A stretch of 6,165 nt of DNA from Clostridia bacterium (GTDB lineage: Bacteria; Bacillota; Clostridia; Oscillospirales; CAG-272): the NCBI GenBank assembly GCA_024404655.1, contig JAKSPR010000180.1, positions 1 to 6,165 of the forward strand, given 5' to 3'. A model generated the notes under the pieces. The model was given only the letters and a program-made list of their open reading frames with translations, was not told the DNA's origin and made no database searches. Positions 1 through 5,439 of this stretch are shown here, in pieces (the stretch's first letter is position 1; each line of letters begins with the position of its first letter). The position numbers and the translations under genes are program-made.

Positions 1-103
1 GATCATCGACGAAGAGGTTTCCTATTTTGTTGGCGGCGTGCGCAGTGCAGAAGACGCAGCGCGGATTATCCAGAACCGGCTTTATATCTACTTGAATGAG
101 TAA
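1..103 (+). CDS. C-terminal end of a solute-binding lipoprotein paralog (5' truncated by window)
   Basis: Reading from base 2, the last 33 codons of a gene end in TAA at 101-103. The peptide starts IIDEEVSYFVGG and ends IQNRLYIYLNE. It matches the C-terminus of the complete gene at 217-2649 at 31 of 33 residues (differences F/Y and A/T). It also has the form typical of the end of family 1 extracellular solute-binding proteins, where an acidic Ile-Ile-x-Glu-Glu helix leads to a Gly turn, Ser-Ala-Glu, and a final Ile-Gln-Asn-Arg helix with Tyr-Leu-Asn-Glu. Most DNA differences between the copies are synonymous, so both have been under selection as protein. It is therefore probably an intact tandem paralog whose body lies outside the window. 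The function of the missing part cannot be seen. Confidence 0.85.
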   Translation, partial: IIDEEVSYFVGGVRSAEDAARIIQNRLYIYLNE

Positions 104-106
104 AAA
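2..106 (+). repeat. Paralog tail repeat, copy 1
   Basis: Over the 102 bases that code for the shared tail, this copy differs from 2548-2649 at 13 positions. All 13 fall in the first 69 bases. Bases 71-106 are identical to 2617-2652, including the stop codon and the next three A residues. This is a remnant of tandem gene duplication, not a mobile element; no terminal inverted repeats or transposase are present. Confidence 0.85.
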
Positions 107-122
107 ACGTATCAGAAAACGG

Positions 123-156
123 CCGGATCTTTGAGTTAAAGTATTCCGGGTTCTTT
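123..156 (+). terminator. Probable intrinsic terminator of the upstream paralog
   Basis: CCGGA at 123-127 pairs with TCCGG at 145-149, and CTTT at 129-132 pairs with AAAG at 138-141 around a GAGTT loop. T128-A143 can join the two stems with two single-base bulges. A T-rich tail (TTCTTT, 151-156) follows, and an A-rich stretch precedes it. The position 20 bases after the stop at 103 fits. The bulges make it weaker than the other two terminators in the window. Confidence 0.5.
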
Positions 157-167
157 GGCATGTCTTT

Positions 168-176
168 TGATATACT
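168..176 (+). promoter_or_regulatory. Possible extended -10 promoter for the solute-binding lipoprotein
   Basis: TG-A-TATACT at 168-176 is a good extended -10 element, which would start transcription near 183 and leave a short leader carrying the ribosome binding site at 201. No convincing -35 hexamer lies 16-18 bases upstream; that area (about 147-154) overlaps the terminator tail. The extended -10 may compensate. Read-through from the upstream paralog is the alternative. Confidence 0.35.
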
Positions 177-200
177 GCGATTTATTTCAGAAAAAACTAT

Positions 201-206
201 GGGAGG
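201..206 (+). promoter_or_regulatory. Ribosome binding site fixing the start at 217
   Basis: GGGAGG lies 10 bases before the ATG at 217. Two in-frame upstream ATGs (160 and 199) are poorer choices. The one at 199 overlaps this site, and the one at 160 would put a polar stretch ahead of the signal peptide and lie upstream of the likely transcription start. Confidence 0.8.
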
Positions 207-216
207 TTCCCGGTCC

Positions 217-2649
217 ATGAAACAGTTCGTAAAAAACAGTGCGGTCTGGCTGCTGCTGTTATCCATGTTCCTGTGTCTTTTTGTATCCGGCTGTGAATCA
301 AAATCCGCTGCCAACGCGAACGGCAAAAAGCCTGATGTTGCGGACGCAAAAATTCCGGAGAAAACACAGCTGGAGGTACAGGCGGAAGCGGAGTTATACT
401 ATGAGAACATGTTCCGGTATTATCCGTGCCGGTACGATATGGCAGTGGTACAGAATATCAGACCCGCTCTCAGTGCAGGAGGCTATATCTACGGCTTTGG
501 CATCAATGAGGTTTACGGCGGGATCTGGCTGATGAAATTTGACATGCACGGGAACCTTGTCTCGGAATCCAAGATGGGCGGTTATACAACGAAATGCAGT
601 GTGATTGATGAAGATCGCTATATGATCGCGGCAAATTTCGGCGGTTATTCCGGGCTGACTGCTGCTATCCTAAAGGAAGATGGCAGCGTGATTGATTACG
701 TTGAAAAACTTCCTGTGGCAGATCATCCCAGTAGTCCTTATGTGGAACAGGAATATGGAAAACAAGTCAGCGATATTCTGATCTATCTCGGTGACGACTG
801 TATCCTTGTCGGATACTATTTTGATTTATACGTTTTCCGGAATGGTCTGTCAGGCGGCGCGGTACGTGTTGATCTGCCCGGGGCGATAGAGGGCATTGAA
901 CGGCTGGACGATCATACGCTTCTGATGTTTTCGCCGAAACAGATGAATGATACATGGGAAAGCTTATTTCATACCATTGATATGGATACCGGAGAAGTTT
1001 CCCCGTACGCTTACGATGATGCGCATCCCGATCCGACGAAGATTTTTGAGAATATTGAATATCTTTACTATCAGGACGGAACTTATTACGCCCGCTGCAA
1101 AGACGGAATCTATTCCTACCGGGACGGTGAACGCAAATTTCTGTTGAGCTGGGAGGAATCTTATCTGAACAGCGGAACCATCGATATTATTCAGGTACTG
1201 AATGACGACTGCTTTGTCGTTGGCTATAAGAATGCATTGACGTTGGCGAATGAAACAGGCTGTCTCATCAGGGAAACCCTTCAGAGAGAGAAACCGCGTC
1301 AGGTCGTGACGCTGGCATCGGTTGGTATCAGTCAGGAATATAATAGATTTGTACAGAGTGCAGTTGATGAATTCAACAGGAGCAGTACGGAATATCTCGT
1401 TTATTATCATGACTATGAATCCGTATACAGATTATCGTATGATGTATCATGGTCCCAAAGAGCAGAGCTTGCGCAGCAGGACTTTGAATTTGATCTGATC
1501 AACGGTGTGGTTTATGACAGCTACATATTTCCGGGCGATTCTACCAATCTCAAAATGCTGTCCGATAAAAATGCGCTGATTGATCTGTCGCCCTATCTGG
1601 ATGAGGGACAGCTGTTCGGATGTGTGGAAGATTACTGCCGCGGGGGAAACGGAATCCTTGGTGTTCCGTTCTTCTTCCGGTTATCTACTCTGATTACACA
1701 GCAGGATACGCTTGCATCCACGAAGAAGCTGACATGGGATTTGCTCTATGAGTTTGCCGAAAATCTGAAACCGGGCGAATCGCTGTTTGATGAAAAGATG
1801 TTTGAACGGCTGAAACAGATCGGACCGAACGATTTTATTGACAGCGAGCAGAAAACCTGCAGTTTTGACAGCGAAGAATATATTCGGTATTTACAGCTTC
1901 TGCGGGAAATTTATGAAGGGAAGTATTATGATATCCGCGCATCGGTAATAATTACAGAGCACACAACACCATTTGAGAATTATGAATCCCATCAGGGTTT
2001 TGAACTTCTTGGGGTGGATGCACAGAAACGGTCCCAGTCGGGACAGCTGAAATTCAGTTTATGGGATTTCTGCACACGGAAATCACTCGATGCTCTGATG
2101 CTTGCCTACCAGCATCAGAATATCAATTACTGCGGTTATCCCAGCAAGAATGAGACAGCAGTTCTTATGGATTCCGATGCGATCTTGTCTGTTACCTCTA
2201 TTGCAGAATGTCCCGAAGGTGCTGCGGCATTTATGAAATACCTTTTCAGTGACTACATTCAGGCAAGCCAGGCAGTATCTCATTTTGGTCTTCCTGTAAC
2301 CAAAAGTGCATTGAAAGCAATTTTTCCCATCGGTCATATCTACTATTTTCCAACAGATGTCGCATCTGTGTATGATGACCCGGTTTTGAAAGACGCTATT
2401 TCCTTTTTTGGAATTGTTCAAGACAAACCGACAAATTATGATGGTTATTTCGCACATGTGTATGTCACAGATGAAGATTGTGAAAAATTCATCCGTTTCC
2501 TTGACAGGGCGAGGGCAATAAAAGGCTGCAACAGCGTCGTCAGGAGCATCATCGACGAAGAAGTTTCTTATTATGTCGGCGGTGTCCGCAGTGCAGAGGA
2601 TACGGCACGGATCATTCAGAACCGGCTTTATATCTACTTGAATGAGTAA
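217..2649 (+). CDS. Lipoprotein with beta-propeller-like N-terminal half and family 1 extracellular solute-binding domain
   Basis: The protein has 810 residues from the chosen ATG. MKQFVKNS followed by a hydrophobic core and the lipobox V23-S24-G25-C26 marks a lipoprotein, so it should be membrane-anchored on the outer face. Residues about 88-356 are a run of short beta-strands with repeated Gly/Asp turns (strings such as GGYIYGFG, DILIYLGDD and DDHTLLMFS), resembling a degenerate beta-propeller. From about 361 the solute-binding domain appears. It shows an opening strand with Val-Val-Thr-Leu-Ala, then VDEFN, DFEFDLI near 422-428, GVPFFF at 482-487 (the usual Gly-x-Pro site), LTWDLLYEFAENL at 505-517 and PEGAAAFMKYLFSD near 665-678, followed by GLPVTKSALK and the typical closing helix. 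Such domains normally deliver sugars or other small ligands to an ABC importer, but no permease or ATPase is nearby and the ligand is unknown. It is about twice the usual 400-450 residue length because of the added N-terminal half. A tandem paralog lies upstream. Confidence is high for the solute-binding domain and lower for the propeller fold. Confidence 0.85.
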   Translation: MKQFVKNSAVWLLLLSMFLCLFVSGCESKSAANANGKKPDVADAKIPEKTQLEVQAEAELYYENMFRYYPCRYDMAVVQNIRPALSAGGYIYGFGINEVYGGIWLMKFDMHGNLVSESKMGGYTTKCSVIDEDRYMIAANFGGYSGLTAAILKEDGSVIDYVEKLPVADHPSSPYVEQEYGKQVSDILIYLGDDCILVGYYFDLYVFRNGLSGGAVRVDLPGAIEGIERLDDHTLLMFSPKQMNDTWESLFHTIDMDTGEVSPYAYDDAHPDPTKIFENIEYLYYQDGTYYARCKDGIYSYRDGERKFLLSWEESYLNSGTIDIIQVLNDDCFVVGYKNALTLANETGCLIRETLQREKPRQVVTLASVGISQEYNRFVQSAVDEFNRSSTEYLVYYHDYESVYRLSYDVSWSQRAELAQQDFEFDLINGVVYDSYIFPGDSTNLKMLSDKNALIDLSPYLDEGQLFGCVEDYCRGGNGILGVPFFFRLSTLITQQDTLASTKKLTWDLLYEFAENLKPGESLFDEKMFERLKQIGPNDFIDSEQKTCSFDSEEYIRYLQLLREIYEGKYYDIRASVIITEHTTPFENYESHQGFELLGVDAQKRSQSGQLKFSLWDFCTRKSLDALMLAYQHQNINYCGYPSKNETAVLMDSDAILSVTSIAECPEGAAAFMKYLFSDYIQASQAVSHFGLPVTKSALKAIFPIGHIYYFPTDVASVYDDPVLKDAISFFGIVQDKPTNYDGYFAHVYVTDEDCEKFIRFLDRARAIKGCNSVVRSIIDEEVSYYVGGVRSAEDTARIIQNRLYIYLNE

Positions 2650-2652
2650 AAA
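2548..2652 (+). repeat. Paralog tail repeat, copy 2
   Basis: This is the partner of bases 2-106. It encodes residues 778-810 of the complete lipoprotein and the stop codon. Bases 2617-2652 are identical to 71-106, while 12 of the preceding 23 codons differ. Confidence 0.85.
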
Positions 2653-2654
2653 CG

Positions 2655-2694
2655 GGTCAGCGGAAGCCGTATATGGTTCCCGCTGACCTTTTTT
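2655..2694 (+). terminator. Strong intrinsic terminator after the solute-binding lipoprotein
   Basis: GGTCAGCGG at 2655-2663 pairs perfectly with CCGCTGACC at 2680-2688. The apex can extend by further A-T and G-C pairs (AA/TT and CC/GG with single-base bulges). Six T residues follow at 2689-2694. It begins six bases after the stop codon. The rest of the spacer up to 2751 shows nothing recognisable. Confidence 0.93.
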
Positions 2695-2757
2695 CTGTTC
2701 CCATCAGCAGACGGGCAGCATATCCGGATCACCAGCAGCGTATGCAGAAAAGGAAGA

Positions 2758-2768
2758 TTTCCCGGAAA
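2758..2768 (+). promoter_or_regulatory. Palindromic operator-like site upstream of the exported-protein operon
   Basis: TTTCC-C-GGAAA is an odd-length palindrome ending 13 bases before the -35 hexamer. A TTCCGGAA palindrome sits in almost the same place (14 bases before the -35) upstream of the reductase gene. The conserved spacing suggests an activator site or upstream promoter element. No regulator is visible in the window. Confidence 0.4.
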
Positions 2769-2781
2769 TATCCAAATCCGC

Positions 2782-2810
2782 TTGACTGCCGTAAAAAAAC
2801 ATGATAATAT
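2782..2810 (+). promoter_or_regulatory. Sigma-A-type promoter of the exported-protein operon
   Basis: TTGACT (2782-2787) and TAATAT (2805-2810) are separated by exactly 17 bases, with an extended -10 TG at 2802-2803 and an A-run in the spacer. Transcription should begin near 2817, leaving a leader of about 50 bases in which I see no clear hairpin. Confidence 0.88.
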
Positions 2811-2853
2811 ATAAGTCAGAAGCGATTGTCAACATTTCTTATGAATGAATTAT

Positions 2854-2857
2854 GGAG
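2854..2857 (+). promoter_or_regulatory. Ribosome binding site fixing the start at 2867
   Basis: GGAG lies 9 bases before the ATG at 2867. An in-frame ATG at 2852 overlaps this site and has no good ribosome binding site of its own, so it would add only five residues (MEILI) by misannotation. Confidence 0.75.
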
Positions 2858-2866
2858 ATTTTGATT

Positions 2867-4369
2867 ATGAAAAACATACTCAAAAGATTTACAGCATGTT
2901 TTCTGATCGTCATTGTAACGATCGGGCTTATCGGTGAAAACCGGGCTTTTGCATTACCAGGGACCCCTCACAATCATGCCTGGGCGAACTATAAAAGTTT
3001 TCACGGCAGTGAACCGGCTGTGACCATGGAATGCGGTCTTGTGTTCGGTGGTCTTTCGGTCCCCGGTAAGTTTGTTGTTGAGCAGAATGTCTCCCGGGAC
3101 CGTATCAATGAAATCCTTGAGCAGGTGATGGAAAAGAATAATATCACCGATAAAATTGCTGAGGAACTGAATGCAAAATGTCAGAAAATGAGAAACCGGT
3201 ACAAACTGAATACCGAGGATCTTGTGTCTGCCCTTGCGGGGACGATAGGTATTGATGCCCTGTTCGACGGGAATATGGGAAAAATCGATGATTATGTCAA
3301 GATGCTGATGCACGGAGATCTCAGTCATCTGACGGATGTCGCGTCTTTTGCCATGAGTCTGTCAGGTGCTGCAGCCGCCGTCGTCACAGCTCCCGAATCA
3401 TTCAGTGCAGCCCTTCTGGGCATCGTCTCTTCTCTTGGCCTGACTTCGGCTATGCGTGCCATTCAGGATATTATTGACAATGGCACAGACATGGAACTGG
3501 TTCAGGGCATGTTAGCAGCGTCAGCTCTGAACGCTATTTATGAGGAAGTAAACAAACGTATCGACAGTGAAGCAGGCGGACTGATCAAGAAAATCGTGTT
3601 CGATGGAAATACCCGTGCGTGTTTTGATGACAGAACTGTATTCGGTGTAGGGGGAAATACCCTGTTCCTTTCCGTTGACGGTGTGCTGGAAGCCGGGCCC
3701 TGCGGCAAGCAGATGTTTCAGTCCGAACGTGAAAAACCCGGGTATTTTTCAGGAATCTATACGGGTTCTCTGACAGTCAAAGCAACATACGATGCTTCAA
3801 AGTTCGATGAGAACTTCCTCTCTGACGTCTTCAAAGCGTTCCCCGGAAGGAGCATCCTCAAAGAGTTCTACAATTTGCAGGATGAATACTTTCCTTCCAT
3901 TATCACCAAGGAAGTTCGCTTTGCCGATGTGACGGTTTCTGTCGATTCGAGAAGGGAGAGATTCAGCGGCTCCAAAAAGGTGGCCTATCCCAAGTTCGGA
4001 GCATCTACCGAAACCAATACCTGTGTGATCGACCATACAGTCCGGTGCTCAATGAAAACGGGACTTTATACGGACGGACATTATTCCATCAGCGGTGATA
4101 CTGCAAACAATTACATCGATTACAGTTTCTACGGCAAGATCGTTGATTCCTTTTTCGGGAAGATCATCGTAAATAAAGCAAAAATCACCGAGAACTATGC
4201 GGTGCATGCACCTTATGTCGATCGTTTCTTTGATTTTTCAAGAGAGCTCAACGCCGGAGGTCACGTCCTTATGACAGACAATGATCTTTTCTGGTTCTTG
4301 AAGAAGCCTCCGTATCTGTATTATAATATCGACACCTACGAAGAACACAATAAGGATCTGCTGTACTGA
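2867..4369 (+). CDS. Secreted protein of unknown function with internal hydrophobic segment
   Basis: I do not recognise this 500-residue protein. The N-terminus (MKNILKRF, a hydrophobic core, then NRAFA) is a standard secretion signal, with likely cleavage after Ala29. There is no lipobox and no C-terminal sorting signal or anchor. The mature start carries an unusual His/aromatic-rich stretch (HNHAWANYKSFHG). Residues about 70-125 are charged and helical. Residues about 158-198 are two Ala/Ser/Gly-rich hydrophobic stretches split by a short TAPESFS link, which could be a buried or membrane-inserting helical hairpin. From about 240 onward the chain looks beta-rich. The mature protein has cysteines at 56, 105, 252, 279, 386 and 394; the 386/394 pair is close enough for a local disulfide. 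It heads an operon with the lipoprotein gene 12 bases downstream, which points to a shared surface role. It is clearly coding: long, signal peptide, promoter and ribosome binding site all agree. Confidence 0.85.
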   Translation: MKNILKRFTACFLIVIVTIGLIGENRAFALPGTPHNHAWANYKSFHGSEPAVTMECGLVFGGLSVPGKFVVEQNVSRDRINEILEQVMEKNNITDKIAEELNAKCQKMRNRYKLNTEDLVSALAGTIGIDALFDGNMGKIDDYVKMLMHGDLSHLTDVASFAMSLSGAAAAVVTAPESFSAALLGIVSSLGLTSAMRAIQDIIDNGTDMELVQGMLAASALNAIYEEVNKRIDSEAGGLIKKIVFDGNTRACFDDRTVFGVGGNTLFLSVDGVLEAGPCGKQMFQSEREKPGYFSGIYTGSLTVKATYDASKFDENFLSDVFKAFPGRSILKEFYNLQDEYFPSIITKEVRFADVTVSVDSRRERFSGSKKVAYPKFGASTETNTCVIDHTVRCSMKTGLYTDGHYSISGDTANNYIDYSFYGKIVDSFFGKIIVNKAKITENYAVHAPYVDRFFDFSRELNAGGHVLMTDNDLFWFLKKPPYLYYNIDTYEEHNKDLLY

Positions 4370-4370
4370 C

Positions 4371-4375
4371 GGAGG
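4371..4375 (+). promoter_or_regulatory. Ribosome binding site of the operon's second gene
   Basis: GGAGG starts one base after the upstream stop codon. It is 6 bases before the ATG at 4382 and 9 bases before the adjacent in-frame ATG at 4385, so either could be the true start, with a one-residue difference. An ATG at 4378 is out of frame. Confidence 0.8.
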
Positions 4376-4381
4376 AAATGC

Positions 4382-5170
4382 ATGATGAGAAAATACAATA
4401 CTGTAAAAACTCTGTTATTGGTTTTCGCACTCCTTATGGTCGCTGTGTTCTCCCTGATGCTCGCGTCATGCGAAATGATCGACCGGATCCAAGGTGAGAA
4501 ACCTGAGGGGATTGCAGACTGGGATGCCCTTGAAAAGAATCCCGGATTTAATAAAGAGTATGAGGAATTGATCCAGCCCGATCAGGTATATACCGGCCGT
4601 ACGGGTTTGACCGGTCAGGAACTGATCGACTACATGAACAGTCCCGAATATGAAGCCTACATGGAAATTCAGAACGCAGCGGACGGAAACACAGCGGACT
4701 ATGATCCGGCGGTCATTGCGGAAAACACCGTGACCGGGGAGTTCCGGTTTGACGAAGAGGCCGCAGAGATCACCGGTGTGGAAATAGACCCCGAAATCGT
4801 CGAAATGAACCGGCAGATCATGGCAGAAGCCGGCGAAGAATCCGAAGAATACGAAGACAACGGAGACGATATTCCGGAGATTTCGTCCGGGAATACAGAT
4901 TCGCTGCCCGATAAGTATGCAAAGCTGATTCCGGATACGGTACTGGCAAATACCAGTCTCATGGTGATCGATTCCACCTATATGCTTTCCGGAACCGCTG
5001 GAAAAAGTGAATATCAGGCGGTTGTCAATGCCTTCAAAAAAGCCGGATATGAAACGGTCCAGGAGATGGAACGTGATGGGATGCTCATCTATACGGCAGG
5101 CGGCAAGGACGACGATTTTGTCACTGTCACCTATTACGACGGAGAATTCTCGTTGGTGATTGTCAAGTGA
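4382..5170 (+). CDS. Lipoprotein of unknown function, acidic linker and small C-terminal alpha/beta domain
   Basis: The protein has 262 residues and is not recognised by name. MMRKYNTVK followed by a hydrophobic core and the lipobox L27-A28-S29-C30 marks a lipoprotein; Cys30 is the only cysteine. Residues about 31-148 are polar and rich in Glu, Asp and Tyr, with motifs such as SPEYEAYMEIQNAA. Residues 149-166 are a strongly acidic linker (AGEESEEYEDNGDD). Residues about 184-262 look like a compact domain: a strand (TSLMVIDSTYML), a helix (SEYQAVVNAFKKAGYE), then strands (GMLIYTAGG, DFVTVTYYD, FSLVIVK). From memory this layout recalls small C-terminal domains of other clostridial lipoproteins, but I cannot name a family. 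It is co-transcribed with the secreted protein before it, with a 12-base gap and no terminator between them, so a partner or anchor role for that protein is a reasonable guess only. Confidence 0.85.
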   Translation: MMRKYNTVKTLLLVFALLMVAVFSLMLASCEMIDRIQGEKPEGIADWDALEKNPGFNKEYEELIQPDQVYTGRTGLTGQELIDYMNSPEYEAYMEIQNAADGNTADYDPAVIAENTVTGEFRFDEEAAEITGVEIDPEIVEMNRQIMAEAGEESEEYEDNGDDIPEISSGNTDSLPDKYAKLIPDTVLANTSLMVIDSTYMLSGTAGKSEYQAVVNAFKKAGYETVQEMERDGMLIYTAGGKDDDFVTVTYYDGEFSLVIVK

Positions 5171-5177
5171 TGTAAAC

Positions 5178-5223
5178 AGCCCCGCCCGGATACAGGATCA
5201 CCTGATTCCGGGCGGGGCTTTCT
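5178..5223 (+). terminator. GC-rich intrinsic terminator of the exported-protein operon
   Basis: GCCCCGCCCGGA (5179-5190) pairs perfectly with TCCGGGCGGGGC (5207-5218), with A5178-T5219 adding one pair. CAGG (5193-5196) can pair with CCTG (5201-5204) inside the loop. The tail is short (TTTCT, 5219-5223), but the very stable stem starting 8 bases after the stop makes termination likely. The stretch from 5224 to 5289 shows nothing recognisable. Confidence 0.9.
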
Positions 5224-5296
5224 GCAGGCAGCAGGGAGATTATCTAAAAGGATCATGCGGCAGCTCTTTGAGATACAGTCAAAAAATCAGGATGAT

Positions 5297-5304
5297 TTCC
5301 GGAA
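5297..5304 (+). promoter_or_regulatory. Palindromic operator-like site upstream of the reductase gene
   Basis: TTCCGGAA is a perfect palindrome ending 14 bases before the -35 hexamer and matches the site at 2758-2768 in position. The same 8-mer also occurs inside coding sequence at 835-842 and 4987-4994, so the sequence alone is weak evidence. The shared spacing to the promoter is the stronger argument. Confidence 0.35.
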
Positions 5305-5318
5305 GTCATCGAATCTGC

Positions 5319-5347
5319 TTGACTGCTGCCCTAAAACATGATATTAT
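5319..5347 (+). promoter_or_regulatory. Sigma-A-type promoter of the reductase gene
   Basis: TTGACT (5319-5324) and TATTAT (5342-5347) have a 17-base spacer and an extended -10 TG at 5339-5340. Transcription should begin near 5354, giving a leader of about 85 bases that carries the hairpin at 5369-5409. Confidence 0.88.
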
Positions 5348-5368
5348 TATAAACAAACAGATATGCCA

Positions 5369-5409
5369 GAGGGGATAAACTGCCGGCAGAACGCGGCAGG
5401 GAGCCCCTC
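5369..5409 (+). promoter_or_regulatory. Structured 5' leader hairpin of the reductase mRNA
   Basis: GAGGGG (5369-5374) pairs with CCCCTC (5404-5409), and inside it CTGCCG (5380-5385) pairs with CGGCAG (5394-5399) around an 8-base loop. An internal loop of ATAAA on the left and GGAG on the right separates the two stems. CTGCCGGCAG (5380-5389) is itself palindromic, so alternative pairing or dimerisation is possible. No T-run follows, so it is not an intrinsic terminator. I could not match it to a riboswitch class I know. It could be a stability element, a protein-binding site or an undescribed regulatory RNA. Confidence 0.5.
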
Positions 5410-5424
5410 GGACAAATTGGTGAA

Positions 5425-5428
5425 AGGA
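5425..5428 (+). promoter_or_regulatory. Ribosome binding site of the reductase gene
   Basis: AGGA, within AAAGGAA, lies 11 bases before the ATG at 5440. It sits outside the leader hairpin, so that hairpin in its simplest form would not hide it. Confidence 0.65.
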
Positions 5429-5439
5429 ACGTGATTTTT

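Larger units (their letters stand above)
2752..2814 (+). repeat. Promoter cassette, copy 1
   Basis: This 63-base block aligns with 5290-5352 at about 49 of 64 columns with two single-base gaps. It spans an upstream palindrome, the -35 hexamer, a 17-base spacer and the -10 region. Similarity stops just before the transcription starts, and the genes behind the two copies are unrelated. Confidence 0.7.
5290..5352 (+). repeat. Promoter cassette, copy 2
   Basis: This block aligns with 2752-2814 at about 49 of 64 columns. The best-matching parts are the first 11 bases, the -35 hexamer with its flanks (shared GCTTGACTGC), and the -10 region with its flank (shared AAAACATGATA). Confidence 0.7.

Noticed and set aside
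155..176. TTGGCA followed by TATACT as a -35/-10 pair
   Set aside because: The gap is only 10 bases, far from the usual 16-18. The -10 is kept as a possible extended -10 element alone.
964..1410. Open frame of 148 codons on the - strand
   Set aside because: It is antisense to the middle of the solute-binding lipoprotein, whose family motifs are clear on the + strand, and it has no supporting ribosome binding site or recognisable domain.
2083..2457. Cys-rich open frame of 124 codons on the - strand
   Set aside because: It is antisense to the conserved solute-binding C-terminal region. The Cys content follows from reverse-complemented codons.
1..2652. Repeated tail as an assembly artefact or an insertion sequence
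   Set aside because: The two copies differ at 13 sites with a protein-conserving pattern, which an assembly duplicate would not show. No transposase, inverted repeats or target duplications are seen.
4699..4977. Ser-rich open frame on the - strand
   Set aside because: The serine runs are the complement of Glu- and Asp-coding codons of the lipoprotein's acidic linker.
5160..5378. Small + strand open frame of 72 codons
   Set aside because: It starts inside the previous gene and runs through the terminator hairpin and the next promoter, so it is not a plausible gene.
5361..5439. Known riboswitch (cobalamin, TPP, fluoride, ZTP, glycine or preQ1)
   Set aside because: GGTGAAA and AGGGG fragments are superficially similar, but the conserved cores of these classes are missing. 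It is kept only as a structured leader.
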